NCBI RefSeq assembly: GCF_003576645.1 | Contig: NC_044918.1 | Location: 23,917,233-23,981,232 of the forward strand | DNA length: 64,000 nucleotides | From: Ipomoea triloba | Taxonomy: Eukaryota; Streptophyta; Magnoliopsida; Solanales; Convolvulaceae | Direction: 5' to 3' | Shown here: piece after piece, positions 54,944 to 64,000 of the stretch | Position numbering within the stretch: the first letter of the stretch is position 1 | Layout of the letters: each line of letters begins with the position of its first letter | The notes under the pieces: model-generated | Databases searched by the model: none | What the model was told of the DNA's origin: nothing | What the model saw: only the letters and a program-made list of their open reading frames with translations | Program-made: the position numbers and the translations under genes

Positions 54944-56214
54944 TGTTAGGAACCCCGAGTTATTGATTTTGATGATACCGAACTATACGAGGAGACCCCT
55001 AACTTTTATGTAAGTCTTTTGAATAGATTATGCTCTGTATCTTAGTCTACAGGATAACCGAATCCTTAGTACTTTTCGAACACTAAGGATCTAAGTCTCA
55101 TGTGCCGAAGATATGAAGACTTAAACCGAAGAGTAATTTATCCGAAGAGTTGAAGATGCGAAGAAACGAAGACTTGGAGAACCGAAGACTAGGATCTTAG
55201 GTCGAAACATGGAAGGGCCAAGCTCTAATGACCGAGCAATCAAAAGTGTGATTGACTCGAGGAGATTAAGAGAAATGATAAGGTCAATCATTCTCTCTCT
55301 CAACCAAGGCAAAGACATTCTCTGATAAGTCGTCTTGTCTACTGCCTTGAGAATGGGTATAACTAAATGTCATTTTGGGTCCTATGCAACGATCCCTAGG
55401 AGCATTTAATGATTGTCACCTTTTTGAGGGACAAAAGACAAATTGTCCTTGCACAAAAGTGAACAAACGGCTAGAAAGTACTGACATTCTGAAAAGGAAG
55501 AAAACAATACCCATTGGATATTACACACTGGACAATAGGTTTTGAATTTCAGTTTCCCTCCAACGGATCTGAAATTCCACCTATAAATACCCTTGTCCCA
55601 TCTCACTTTGACGAGGTTGGAAATACGCGAAATATTGTTTATCAAGTGAAAAACTTTCAGTGTGATATTCATAAGCTTACAAGTGATATTCAGATTTCTT
55701 TAGAAGTTCTTGTGTGATTAAGAAGTTGATCAAGGAAGAAAAAGCACAAGAAGTTCAAGTTGGAGAATCATCACAATCTTTCAACCATCTCTACAAGTGA
55801 AGTAGAAAGAGGCGGAGTAAACTTGGAAGAAGTTGAAAAACCTACAACAACAAGGCTGCCGGGCTTAGTGATCAAAGGAGCTTGTTGTAACGGTTTTTGT
55901 ACTATAACGGGGAATATAGTGCAAACCTTCACGCGTTGTGAAGAAGAGTGGAGTAGGCTTAGTTAACAGCCGAACCATTATAAAAACTCTCTCTCTCTCT
56001 CCATATATATTTACTTTACGTCTTGCATTGCATATATCACTCAAACCTAATATCTTTTACAAGATTTATCAAAGTGCAAAGTTAAAGATAAAACTTGATA
56101 TATTCTTTTCGCTGCGTTTATCTCTTTAGACAAAAAGTTTTCAAAAACCTCTTGTGAGTCTATTCAACCCCCCCCCCCCCTTCTAGACTCACATCTCTAC
56201 CACCGGGACCAACA
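54944..56214 (+). repeat. 3' LTR of the Sirevirus-like element
   Basis: Pairs with 42502-43764; the main length change is a longer poly-C run at about 56168-56180. Followed by the target duplication ACATG. Confidence 0.92.
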
Positions 56215-56219
56215 ACATG

Positions 56220-57201
56220 TACATAAAATTATTACTTTAGATACACAAATCATTATATTATTGTTGGTTTATAAAATCAAAACTAATGTAGGTACATAAA
56301 TTGTTACGAAATATTACTACGAAAATAATATTTCTGAAAAATTAACAAGCACAAAAAAGAAAGGTTTAGAGTGTTACTACGAGTCAAGCGAAACACTCTC
56401 TCCTTAAAATCTTATTTGCTACCTCCCAAAGGTGCTAGGAGCGGCTTGTAGCCTAGGTTTCCTAAGATAAAAAGTATTACTGTTTAATATTTGAGCACTC
56501 AAATAGTTAAACCCAGCGAACTAGAAAAAGGGATGAACACAAGAGGTCTGAGGAGGAGGATGAGCAAAGATTTTGAGAGCAAAATGTAGGATAAATGTAA
56601 TGTAATAATTCACCTGCTCATCCTAGATTATATAGGAGACGTGGATTAAATAGCATTAAACATGACATTTAATCACTAGTTTTAAAATCATATTGTAACC
56701 TTCGTAGCAGACAAATTTATTCTGGAGTTAATTCTAAAATTGTAATTGTAAAAATTCACCTGCTCATCCCAGATTATATAGGTGCCTTTTTCAGGCTCAT
56801 TCTGAGATTTGATTTGCACCCCTCATGTACGCAGGATAGAACCTCTATGCTATACAAATCAACATGCCTTAAAAAGGCTCTTGTATATATAGTGGTGCAA
56901 ATCCCCTTCTCTTTCTAATGTGAGACAAAAGCTACTTATAAGCCTTACCACCTTCATTTTCCAACTCAAATGGGTCTATTTTGAAAATCAAGTTCCCATT
57001 TACCAATTATCCGTTTTGAGCGTACAATATATCAATTTCTTCGTCTTACTACTAAGAACTCGAATCCACTTTGACTCGACCCAAATCAGAAGTGGACCCC
57101 ATTAATATTTGTACCACAAAATATCCACACGTCATTTTATGCTACTTTTCCAACGTAAATTACTACATTACTATAGATTCATAAAGTCACAATTGTAGAT
57201 A
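56220..57201. other. Unassigned AT-rich sequence
   Basis: No gene supported. AATTCACCTGCTCATCC and AGATTATATAGG occur twice (about 56607-56635 and 56755-56783). A short open frame at 56920-57105 has no motif. Confidence 0.4.
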
Positions 57202-57211
57202 CATAAATTTA

Positions 57212-57380
57212 GAGTAAATACCATCTAAGGTCCCTCGAGTTTGGTGGTTTCGCCAATAATAGTGCCTAACTTCCGTATTTACCACCCGTGATCCTCTGAG
57301 TTGCGAAAAGTGACATGTTGCCATCCTTCCGTTAGTTCCTTCCGTTTAAGCCGTCTAAAGTAGGGACATTTTCGTATTTG
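57212..57380. repeat. Left terminal inverted repeat of the Pack-MULE
   Basis: Complementary to 63355-63519 with scattered mismatches and short indels; homology fades near AGCCGTCTAAAG at about 57345-57380. Confidence 0.85.
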
Positions 57381-57462
57381 CCACATATAATTCTTTTTTA
57401 AGCGCAAATAGCACAATTTTGACGTGGACTGCCATATATAGCAACTAGCAAATAAGTTTTAC

Positions 57463-57559
57463 CTTTTTTTATGTCCACACTATTACTAAAATCAAGCTCC
57501 TTTGGATCAATTTCATACTCTAGAATTTCACGAGCATTTTGGACATGCATGGGAACCAT
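57463..57559 (-). pseudogene. Captured ILK-type kinase gene fragment, exon 3
   Basis: Minus strand, 97 bp. It reads MVPMHVQNAREILEYEID and then PKELDFSNSVDIKK, matching the linker between the ankyrin repeats and the kinase domain in plant integrin-linked-kinase-type proteins (typically MHV.NAREVPEYEI.P.EL). The acceptor TTTATTTTCTAG lies directly upstream and a GT donor at 57462-57461 downstream. The frame is open. The kinase domain is not present. Confidence 0.75.
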
Positions 57560-57692
57560 CTAGAAAATAAAATCTTAGGAGGTTGAGGTGAGCACTATTC
57601 ACAATCACATAAACGAAAAATCAACCAGGGTATACAGGAAGATTTAGAATACAGAACATCCAAATATCGATACGTCGGAATCTAAGACATAC

Positions 57693-57760
57693 TGGAAGTT
57701 TTGCTCCATGTGCCTCAAGAAGCTTGACAACATCATTATTTTTCAAGAGACTGATTAATT
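57693..57760 (-). pseudogene. Captured ILK-type kinase gene fragment, exon 2
   Basis: Minus strand. KNNDVVKLLEAHGAKLP (57743-57693) matches the end of the ankyrin region in the same family. A GT donor follows (57692-57691, GTATGTCTTAG). Upstream an acceptor-like TAATTAATCAG is seen, but the codon before KNN is TGA, so the exon start is damaged. The intron to exon 3 is about 130 bp. Confidence 0.7.
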
Positions 57761-57845
57761 ATAGAAACACAAGGCTCAATGCTTAATATGAAATTGTTCA
57801 CGCTATCCACTCAAAATGTATAAAGCCTAAAGAGGAGTGAAACAC

Positions 57846-59244
57846 TGATAAACACCCAAGATAACTAGAAATTAGGGCCTAAGTTGGGGTTAATTAGTAG
57901 TGATTAGCATCCTTTTGTGAATAACTTATGGCGTTTTTATGCTCTAATGCATAGGTCTAGTGCAAAACTATTTCTTTGGTGTTTTCAAATGTTTTTATAG
58001 GTCCCGGAACCATTAGGCAAGACAAGAGGACTTGCCGAGCAAACAGAGCGAGGAAAGGATGCCTGGGGCAAGAAGGAGACCCCTCCACACGTGGAACCCG
58101 TGTGGAACATTTCCAGTAGGGTTCCACGCAACATCTCCACGCGTGGAGGAGGAGTAACGGCCAAAAAATCGTCGCGTACGAGGTCACGTACGAGCGTATT
58201 CACCCTCGTACGCGACCTAGGTCAGCCTCTATAAAAAGGGGTCGTGGCGAGATTTGATCGATTAGCTTAGTTTTAAAATAGAAATTACATTTTTACAGAG
58301 CTTAGGTTTTAGATTTTAGAGAGAGAAAGGGGAGCTTTTCCAAGATTGAAGATCACTTGAAGATAATCAAGTCAAGATTGATTTGTAGCTTCGATTTGGT
58401 AATCCAATTCCATTTACTTAGTTTGTGATCTTCTCAATTGTTAGACTTAGATTCAATTGTTAGTTTTCAATTTCCAATTTGAAGATTAGCTTGAGAATTG
58501 TTCTTGATTGCAATTTTGTCTTTTAGAATTGAAATTGAGATGATGTTGGATGTGATAATGATTGTTAGTGGCTAAGTAGTTGAGATTGGATTGGGAGACC
58601 TATCTCTTGCCCTCATGATTTGATTTGTTGAAACTAGGGATTGAATTGACTTTGATAAATCTATGTTGTGAGTATGATCATCCATGATCTTGTTGAATCG
58701 AGGGCCCCGATTGCACCGAGAGTTAGAGATCACACAATTGGCGAGATATCGTAAGTGTGTGAGAGCTCCAATGCTCACATCTCCCGCCCTCTATCCGGGA
58801 GGATGAGGTCCGGAGGAAACTCGTAGACCAAGTGTTCGATGAAATTCCCCAACTGAATGAGGATTGGGAGTCCGAGTGTGACGCCACTCGGTAGTGTGCG
58901 TATAATTTCCTTAGATGAATGAATCGTCAATCCGACCTCTATCTTAGGCCGTTGAGTGCAAGAACCGGGGGATCCTAGTCCAATTCGCTTATCTTTACGT
59001 GTGTTTTCCTTTGATCATTTATCTTGTTTGAATTTGTTTACTTCTTTTTCCATGCATCATTTTGCTTTAAGTGATCCTTGTAACTCTTGCCTTTAAACGT
59101 CCTAAATGCCAACATTCAATTCAATTCCAATTTGTCATCCTTGAGAACACGACACTCGGAGAACTTCTTCCTCGTTTTATCACATTCATTCACCTCCCAC
59201 TAAACAACATCAAACACAGTACTTTACTGATAAGTCTCTTTAGA
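57846..59244 (+). mobile_element. Tat/Athila-like LTR within the Pack-MULE
   Basis: It starts TGATAAACACCCAAG, with a TATA box TATAAAAA at 58230-58237. Just before that lies a 12-bp inverted repeat GTCGCGTACGAG (58171-58182) and CTCGTACGCGAC (58205-58216). The palindrome CTCCACGCGTGGAG lies at 58135-58148. Same landmark order as the LTR at 13500-14853. The right end is vague: no primer site or gag follows. The 14-bp word GAGGAGTGAAACAC occurs on both sides (57832-57845 and 59245-59258), longer than a normal 5-bp duplication. Probably a solo LTR. Confidence 0.6.
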
Positions 59245-59369
59245 GAGGAGTGAAACACGGAAACCCAATCCAAAACTTAGCCATACGCCCATATCTCTAT
59301 CCAATAAATAAAATACAACACCAATAAATATCACAAGCAACATAATAATTTAAAAAATCTAGAGTTCAT

Positions 59370-60870
59370 TGATAAGTGCTTATTTTGTCTATATTTTTCC
59401 CATTTCACTAAGTCATTTTGCTTATTGATCATTCCAAATTTAATGAGAGTATGACTAAATTGTGTTGTTTTGCAAGGATTTTGGATTTGCAAGCAAAGAT
59501 GAATTTCATGCATTTTGAAGGGAACTAGAGTCAAAATGAACATTTTGGATGCATTTGGAGTCAATAAGAGAGAAGGAGAAGCTATGAATATGGGTGCAAC
59601 ACTTCCAAGGGAGCCTAAGAGTTGTATTTTCAATGGTATTGGTAATTTGGGTAAACTAAAACAAAAGAGAATCAAAAGGTCAAGGTGTTGAAATTTCTGC
59701 ACGTCGACGTCTTAGTGATTGGACAATATCTCGGCCTATAAATATCCAAATTGAGTTATTCATATGTAATTGGAACAAAGACTCAAAGAGCTACAACTAT
59801 CATGAAGACATTAAAGCTTAAAAAGGAAGACAAATGGGTCAAAATCATCCGAACTTACAGATTTCATCCAAATATACCACTGTTCGGTATTTTGACCATA
59901 TCTCAGCTTAGGAATGTCCAAATGAGGTAATTCTTGCGCCATTGAAAAGCCAACTTGAAGGGCTAAAACTTTGTTGAAGATCACAAAGGCTAATAAAGTG
60001 TTTTTGAAGGTGAAAAACAGCCTAGAAGTCAAAGTAGTTGCACAGAATTTTGAGAAATGCACTGTAAATCGCACAAAAGCATACGGCCACCCATACTGCC
60101 GTATGTGAGGCCGTATGGCACCTGCTTTGCAATTATCTAAGCTCGTTTTGAGCATTTTGAACTCAATTTTGACCCATGGTTGAACCCTAAACACTCCCAT
60201 TCACTTCCTTTCATATTTTTAGGTTAGATTAGACTTAGTTCTATGATTTTTAACACTTTTGGAGCTTGTAATCTTGGATTTGAAGCTTAGATTTCAAGAT
60301 TCTTCCACCCATTTAATAGAGAAGCTTTCTTTCCCTTATCTCTTTTCTTTTGCAAGATTTATGTTTATTACTTGTGTTTTTGTGTTCTTTATGCTATTTA
60401 ATCATGAGTAGTTAGTTTATGAGCTTGAGTTAGGGTTGTATTATCTATTTTGATGCTTAAGTTGTGATTATTGTGAAAAAAGGGAAGAACCCTAACCTAG
60501 GGTTCATGTGTTTGAGTTGGGTCTTTAATCTATCTTGCAATAGTTGATGCGTAGTAATTGTTGTTTGTGTTTGGAAAGTCTCACATCTCAATGGGAATTG
60601 GATGGAAGACTTGAGCCTTCCCAATCTCGAACCCAATTTCCCCTTCTATGGAAATAGGGGTAGATTGGGGCTTAAATAGCTTTTGTTCTTCAAGAACTTG
60701 GGTTGATACACCATGGGAATGGGGCAACCTTTGTTCTAATCCTTGTGGAAACTTGAATTTATTAGTGCTAGCCTATAGAACCTAGGTAAAATGTTCTTCC
60801 CCCAAACTTAAGTGTTAAGCTCTTATCGGAAGCTAGGGTTCGATCGGTAGCACGGGGCGCCGTTGCTGCT
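59370..60870 (+). mobile_element. Second Tat-like LTR with primer-site remnant
   Basis: It begins TGATAAGTGCTTATTTTGTC, typical for Tat-lineage LTRs, and ends GGTAGCA at 60852. Directly after comes CGGGGCGCCGTTGCTG, which keeps GGCGCCGTTGC of the tRNA-Asp-type primer site. It holds the inverted words CATACGGC (60080-60087) and GCCGTATG (60098-60105). Of different sequence family from 57846-59244. The element body is replaced by the TFIIS retrocopy, although 62280-62400 may be its leader. Confidence 0.6.
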
Positions 60871-60940
60871 CATGCTCTATGCGTCGCGCCAATTCGCATT
60901 CGATCTCAACAATTTAGGAGGGGAAAGACTGTAGGAAATA

Positions 60941-62051
60941 ATGGAAAAAGAACTAGTTGAGTAGTTGAGTTGTACGAGGTGGTGAAAAAGGCTGCCGATG
61001 CGGTTGCCGGTGACGGAGCAGAAGCGGAGGAAGACAGGTGCCTTGATGCTTTGAAGCAGTTGAAAAAGTTCCATGTGAACTATAATGTACTTGTCTCCTC
61101 TCAGGTTGGGAAAAGTCTTAGGAAGCTAACAAAACATCCAAGGGAGAAGATCAAGACTTTAGCTTCTGATATAGTTGAGATATGGAAGCAAATAATTGTA
61201 AGAGAGACGATGAAAAATAAGAGTGGTGGAAATGAGAAATCTGAAAAGGCTGAACCTGCTATTGCTAGTCCTGATGAAGCTAAGAGATATCAGAGATCGA
61301 ACTCCTCCACTAAGGTAGAGAAAGTTTCAAAAACAGACTTTGAAAAGGTTGAGAGGACACATCATTCTGCTTCAGCAAAATCTGAGAAGGTAATCAAATC
61401 AGAACGACCCATGTCAGAGAAGAAGGTTGAGAGTGTTGATGCTGCGAAGACTGGAAAGAGTAGTGCCAGTGCACATGTGAGGGTTGAGAAGACAACTAAT
61501 GTAGGAAAATCAAGTTCTTTTGGTGCAAATCCTGCTCCACCAAAGCTTAATGCCCTTATTTATTGCAAGGATGCAGATAGGGATAAGATCCGGGAACTCA
61601 TCGCACAGGCTTTGTGCAAAGTTATTGATGAGGTTGATGATGATCTAAAAGCTGATGTCAATGCATGTGATCCTTATAGAATTGCTGTTCAGGTGGAGAC
61701 TACTTTATATGAGAAATGGGGCGGTTCTAAAGGTGCTCAGAAGTTCAAGTATAGATCANAGATTTCCGACGCAAAGTCCTGCTAGGTGAATTCTCACCCC
61801 AATCTGTTCCTGAATTGACTCCTGAAGACATGGCAAGTGATGAAAGGCAATAGCAAAACGAGAAAATCAAGGAAAAGGCATTGTTTAATAGTGAGCGCGG
61901 TGATCTGGGTGTGGCCAGCACCAATGCTTTCAAGTGTAAGAAGTATGGGAAGAAGGAATGCACCTATTACCAGTTGCAGACTCGCAGTGCTGATGAACCA
62001 ATGACGACTTTCGTCACCTGTGTGAACTGCGACAATAGGTGGAAATTTTAG
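60941..62051 (+). pseudogene. TFIIS retropseudogene (transcript elongation factor S-II)
   Basis: Intronless, with a poly(A)-like tail at 62223-62245, so a processed retrocopy. MEKELVE is followed by an 8-bp tandem duplication (TAGTTGAG) giving a stop and frameshift. The TFIIS N-terminal domain follows (CLDALKQLKKFHVNYNVLVS, QVGKSLRKLTKHPREKIKTL), then the Lys/Ser linker, then part of the central domain (DRDKIRELIAQALCKV). Around N61759 roughly ten codons are missing. A TAG lies at 61850-61852. The C-terminal zinc ribbon keeps RSADEPMTTFVTCVNCDNRW, but its second Cys is Tyr (FKCKKYGKKECTYYQ) and the final Cys codon is lost to TAG. The intact parent would stimulate RNA cleavage in backtracked RNA polymerase II. 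Confidence 0.88.
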
Positions 62052-62222
62052 CTGTGTAGTTGAGGAGCCATTTGTGACTTATTTGTGTTACATGATGAAC
62101 TCAATAGGTACCCTTTCTTAATGACTTAGTTTTAGTTTTAATCTTTTTTCATTGGAAATGTTTCTTGTATGCCTGCATATCTTGTTGGAGTTTTATTTGT
62201 TGTATGATCTGACATTCTTTTC

Positions 62223-62245
62223 AAAAAAAAATAATTAAAAAAAAA
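62223..62245 (+). other. Degenerate poly(A) tail of the TFIIS retrocopy
   Basis: CAAAAAAAAATAATTAAAAA and more A residues, about 170 bp after the stop codon, matching a 3' UTR length. Supports reverse transcription from mRNA. Confidence 0.7.
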
Positions 62246-62669
62246 GTATCTAGATGGTAATGCCCCTAACTTGAGTCTTATTTTCTTATTTTGTATTTAT
62301 CTATTGTTTATATGTGTTTGTTCTACCTTGTTGTAGTTTGCTTAGCTTCTTGTTGATTTCCTTGTGCTAGTACCTAGTTTTGTAATTGCATATGGCGTGC
62401 CATAACCTCCAATTCTCAGCGGAACGACATTTCACACTCGTACACTCACCATCACTCATTTTTGCTACACATCATTCATCCAATACAATTTGAAGAAAAA
62501 TAGGCACTTTATCTGCAGCAAGAGGACTAGCTGTAGATAAACACATACCACATACTTTAGGTATCGCCAGAAATTCTCTAAAACTTATTAGTCATAAAAT
62601 GATAATTCTTTTGAAACATAATTGGGTAAAGTAATCCAGATCACAAAGAGTATTCTAAATCGCAATTAG
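62246..62669. other. Mixed intron / retroelement remnant
   Basis: 62330-62400 reads like the leader of Tat elements (TTGCTTAGCTTCTTGTTGAT, CTTGTGCTAGTACCTAG). The rest, 62400-62669, is probably the 5' part of captured intron 1. No coding signal. Confidence 0.4.
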
Positions 62670-62677
62670 GTAATTAC

Positions 62678-63168
62678 CGTGCTGCCCCAGCTATCCTCAA
62701 CATTGACCTCGACGCCATTACCGAGCAGCAGCTCCACCACATCCCGATGTCCCTGGCAGGCGGCCACGTGCAACGCAATCTGGCCGTCTATGCCTAGCTC
62801 TAAGAAGACTCAGACGACGCGTCGGAGGAGCAAGAAACATTCATCGACAAATTCGACCTCATCAGAAAAGATCTCTACTCCTGCTGCCGCCTAAGGGAAA
62901 AACCTACGCTCCCACATTTCTTCGACATTGCCACCTGAAACCGCGGTTTCGACAATTGATCTCCCCCCTCCGCCGCCGACGCTGGCGGAATTACAGACGA
63001 CTTCTTTCCGTCGTCGCTCTCCGACGACTTATCCACCTTGTTAGACTTCAACTTCTCAACGGGCTTCCATAACTCCAACGATCTCGCCTTCTTACCCACA
63101 GGCTCGAGCACGGGTCGGACCTCTGACTCGGCGTGGTTTACCGATTTCTCCCGCGATGGACCAAACAT
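62678..63168 (-). pseudogene. Captured ILK-type ankyrin kinase gene fragment, exon 1
   Basis: Minus strand, ATG at 63168-63166 (MFGPSREKSV). One frame runs about 97 codons to a stop at 62877-62875, with KPRFQVAMSKK and VGFSLRRQQ. The sequence continues in another frame with an ankyrin repeat: GIDGQIALHVAACQG, then HRDVVELLLGNGVEVNVEDS, then WGST, ending at a GT donor (62677-62676). The stretch before IDGQ seems to lack several residues compared with family members. Homology to plant integrin-linked-kinase-type Raf-like kinases is clear in the ankyrin part. Frameshift and stops make it a pseudogene. Confidence 0.75.
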
Positions 63169-63354
63169 TGACTCAATTAGACTAAACCTGTTTTGATTTG
63201 AATATACTAGGGCTGAAGCACAGTGAAATGAATGTACATTACGATTCAACAAGGATGAAATGGAGTGGAGTAAAATGAATGCAATAATCCCTAATTGCAT
63301 TGAGGGATTATTTTATAGAGAAATGTACGCATTTAGCCTGGTGTGAAGTAAAAG

Positions 63355-63519
63355 GACGATTTTGCCCATAATTTTCACGGTCTAAACGGCTGAGACTAAC
63401 GGAAGGACTACAGCATGTTAAAATTTGAAACTCAAAGGATCACGGATGGTAATTATAGAAGTAAGGAACTATTCTTGGCGAAACCACCAAACTCGAGGTA
63501 CGTTAAATGGTATTTACTC
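63355..63519. repeat. Right terminal inverted repeat of the Pack-MULE
   Basis: Ends GGTATTTACTC at 63519. It lies about 190 bp upstream of the captured exon 1 ATG, so it would serve as its promoter region. Confidence 0.85.
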
Positions 63520-63529
63520 CATAAATTTA

Positions 63530-64000
63530 TTAAGGTAAGTTCATCATAAATTATCAACATGATATATTGAAAAAATATATTCATATAAAATATTAAAATA
63601 GGAGATTTTTTTATATACTAATTTTATATATAAAACAATAATATATTTAAGTATAATTTATTAATTTATGCCATTTTTTCAAAAAAAAAAAAAAAAAGTA
63701 AATTATGGACTTGAATTCATAATCTAACATGTACCGGTATAATTTGCCAACCGAATGAAGGTTGGCCACTTGGGTATACAAAGTTACAAACTTGGTCACG
63801 AGTTTTAATTTCAGTTATCTTAACTTGAGTGAATTGAGTCTGTCAACTATGGATAATTTAGATTGGTTTACCTTCTTATGATCTTTTGTCAGCTAAGATC
63901 ACAAGGTGAGATTCACTCGGTGCACACATTCGGATAGTAATTGCGGGTCTTTTTCGTTACTCAAGAAAAAAAAAAAGTTACCTACATCACTACATGGTTG
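63530..64000 (+). other. AT-rich flank with retroposon-like 3' end
   Basis: No gene. At 63895-63976 the sequence CAAGGTGAGATTCACTCGGTGCACACATTC...GCGGGTCTTTTTCGTTACTC runs into an A-rich tail (63965-63976), like the end of a plant SINE or other retroposon. No A or B box could be set, so the call is weak. An A run also occurs at 63682-63697. Confidence 0.35.

Larger units (their letters stand above)
42502..56214 (+). mobile_element. Full-length Sirevirus-like Ty1/copia retrotransposon (13.7 kb) lacking integrase
   Basis: LTRs of 1263 bp (42502-43764) and 1271 bp (54944-56214) differ at roughly 15-20 positions by eye, plus a poly-C length change. A 5-bp target duplication ACATG flanks the element (42497-42501 and 56215-56219). 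An initiator-Met primer site follows the 5' LTR, and a long purine tract (AAAAAGGGGGAAA) precedes the 3' LTR, as in Sireviruses. Order inside: gag, protease, RT, RNase H, then three further ORFs filling 6.2 kb. The integrase core is missing and gag has stops, so this copy cannot move on its own. Confidence 0.92.
57212..63519. mobile_element. Pack-MULE (Mutator-like, 6.3 kb) carrying host gene fragments
   Basis: The ends are long inverted repeats of about 165 bp. Both start GAGTAAATACCAT and share CTCGAGTTTGGTGGTTTCGC, CCGTGATCCT and TCCTTCCGTTAGT. A perfect 10-bp target duplication CATAAATTTA flanks it (57202-57211 and 63520-63529). No MURA-type transposase is present. Inside are three exon remnants of an ILK-type ankyrin gene in order on the minus strand. 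The first intron later received Tat/Athila-like LTRs and a TFIIS retrocopy, which make up most of the length. This fits a Pack-MULE that captured genomic DNA including introns. Confidence 0.85.

Noticed and set aside
58572..60200. Open frames of 68-129 codons on the minus strand near 58.6-60.2 kb
   Set aside because: They lie in Tat-like LTR sequence and show no recognisable domain.

Overview
The window is plant nuclear DNA, very probably from a eudicot. It is AT-rich intergenic sequence built almost wholly from nested transposable elements of plant type: Ty1/copia, Ty3/gypsy, Helitron, hAT, Harbinger and Mutator MITEs, SINEs and a Pack-MULE. I found no intact host protein-coding gene. Host-derived protein sequence is limited to an integrin-linked-kinase-type (ILK) ankyrin gene fragment and a TFIIS retropseudogene, both inside a Mutator-like element at the right end. 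The family or species cannot be fixed from the sequence alone.

Left part (1-13.5 kb): two SINE copies and a Harbinger-type MITE, then a nest. An hAT-like element (2619-10685) contains a Mutator-type MITE and a gutted copia element (3562-10571). The 5' LTR of that copia is split by a minus-strand Helitron (3726-8074), which itself contains a small solo LTR (6688-7389). Next come a second copia LTR (10884-11050) and an inverted, decayed copia RT/RNase H region (13390-11650).

Middle (13.47-40.0 kb): a tandem array with period about 1156 bp. Each unit is an old dimer of two diverged halves, and each half holds a tRNA-Lys-like sequence on the minus strand: module A with anticodon CUU and module B with anticodon UUU. 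A few A copies still fold as good tRNA-Lys(CUU), best 31577-31649 and 17472-17544. Most are damaged, three have lost their 3' half, and one has a CUA (amber-reading) anticodon. The array is broken by a gypsy/LINE/hAT composite (13499-16230), a 2.57-kb TG..CA solo LTR (28941-31509) and a 446-bp Mutator-type MITE (33524-33969). The neighbouring units serve as empty-site controls for the last two.

Right part (40-64 kb): a LINE relic and a copia LTR carrying a run of Ns in a poly-C tract, another MITE, then a full-length 13.7-kb Sirevirus-like copia element (42502-56214) with 5-bp target duplications and nearly identical LTRs. It has gag (two stops), protease and RT/RNase H but no integrase core, followed by three further ORFs. 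Two of these ORFs are preceded by TATA boxes of their own inside the element. The last block is a 6.3-kb Pack-MULE (57212-63519) with about 165-bp terminal inverted repeats and 10-bp target duplications. It holds three exon remnants of the ILK-type gene; the first captured intron was later invaded by Tat/Athila-like LTRs and the TFIIS retrocopy.

Single-N joins at 5321, 5919 and 6162 are flanked by duplicated sequence and look like assembly joins.
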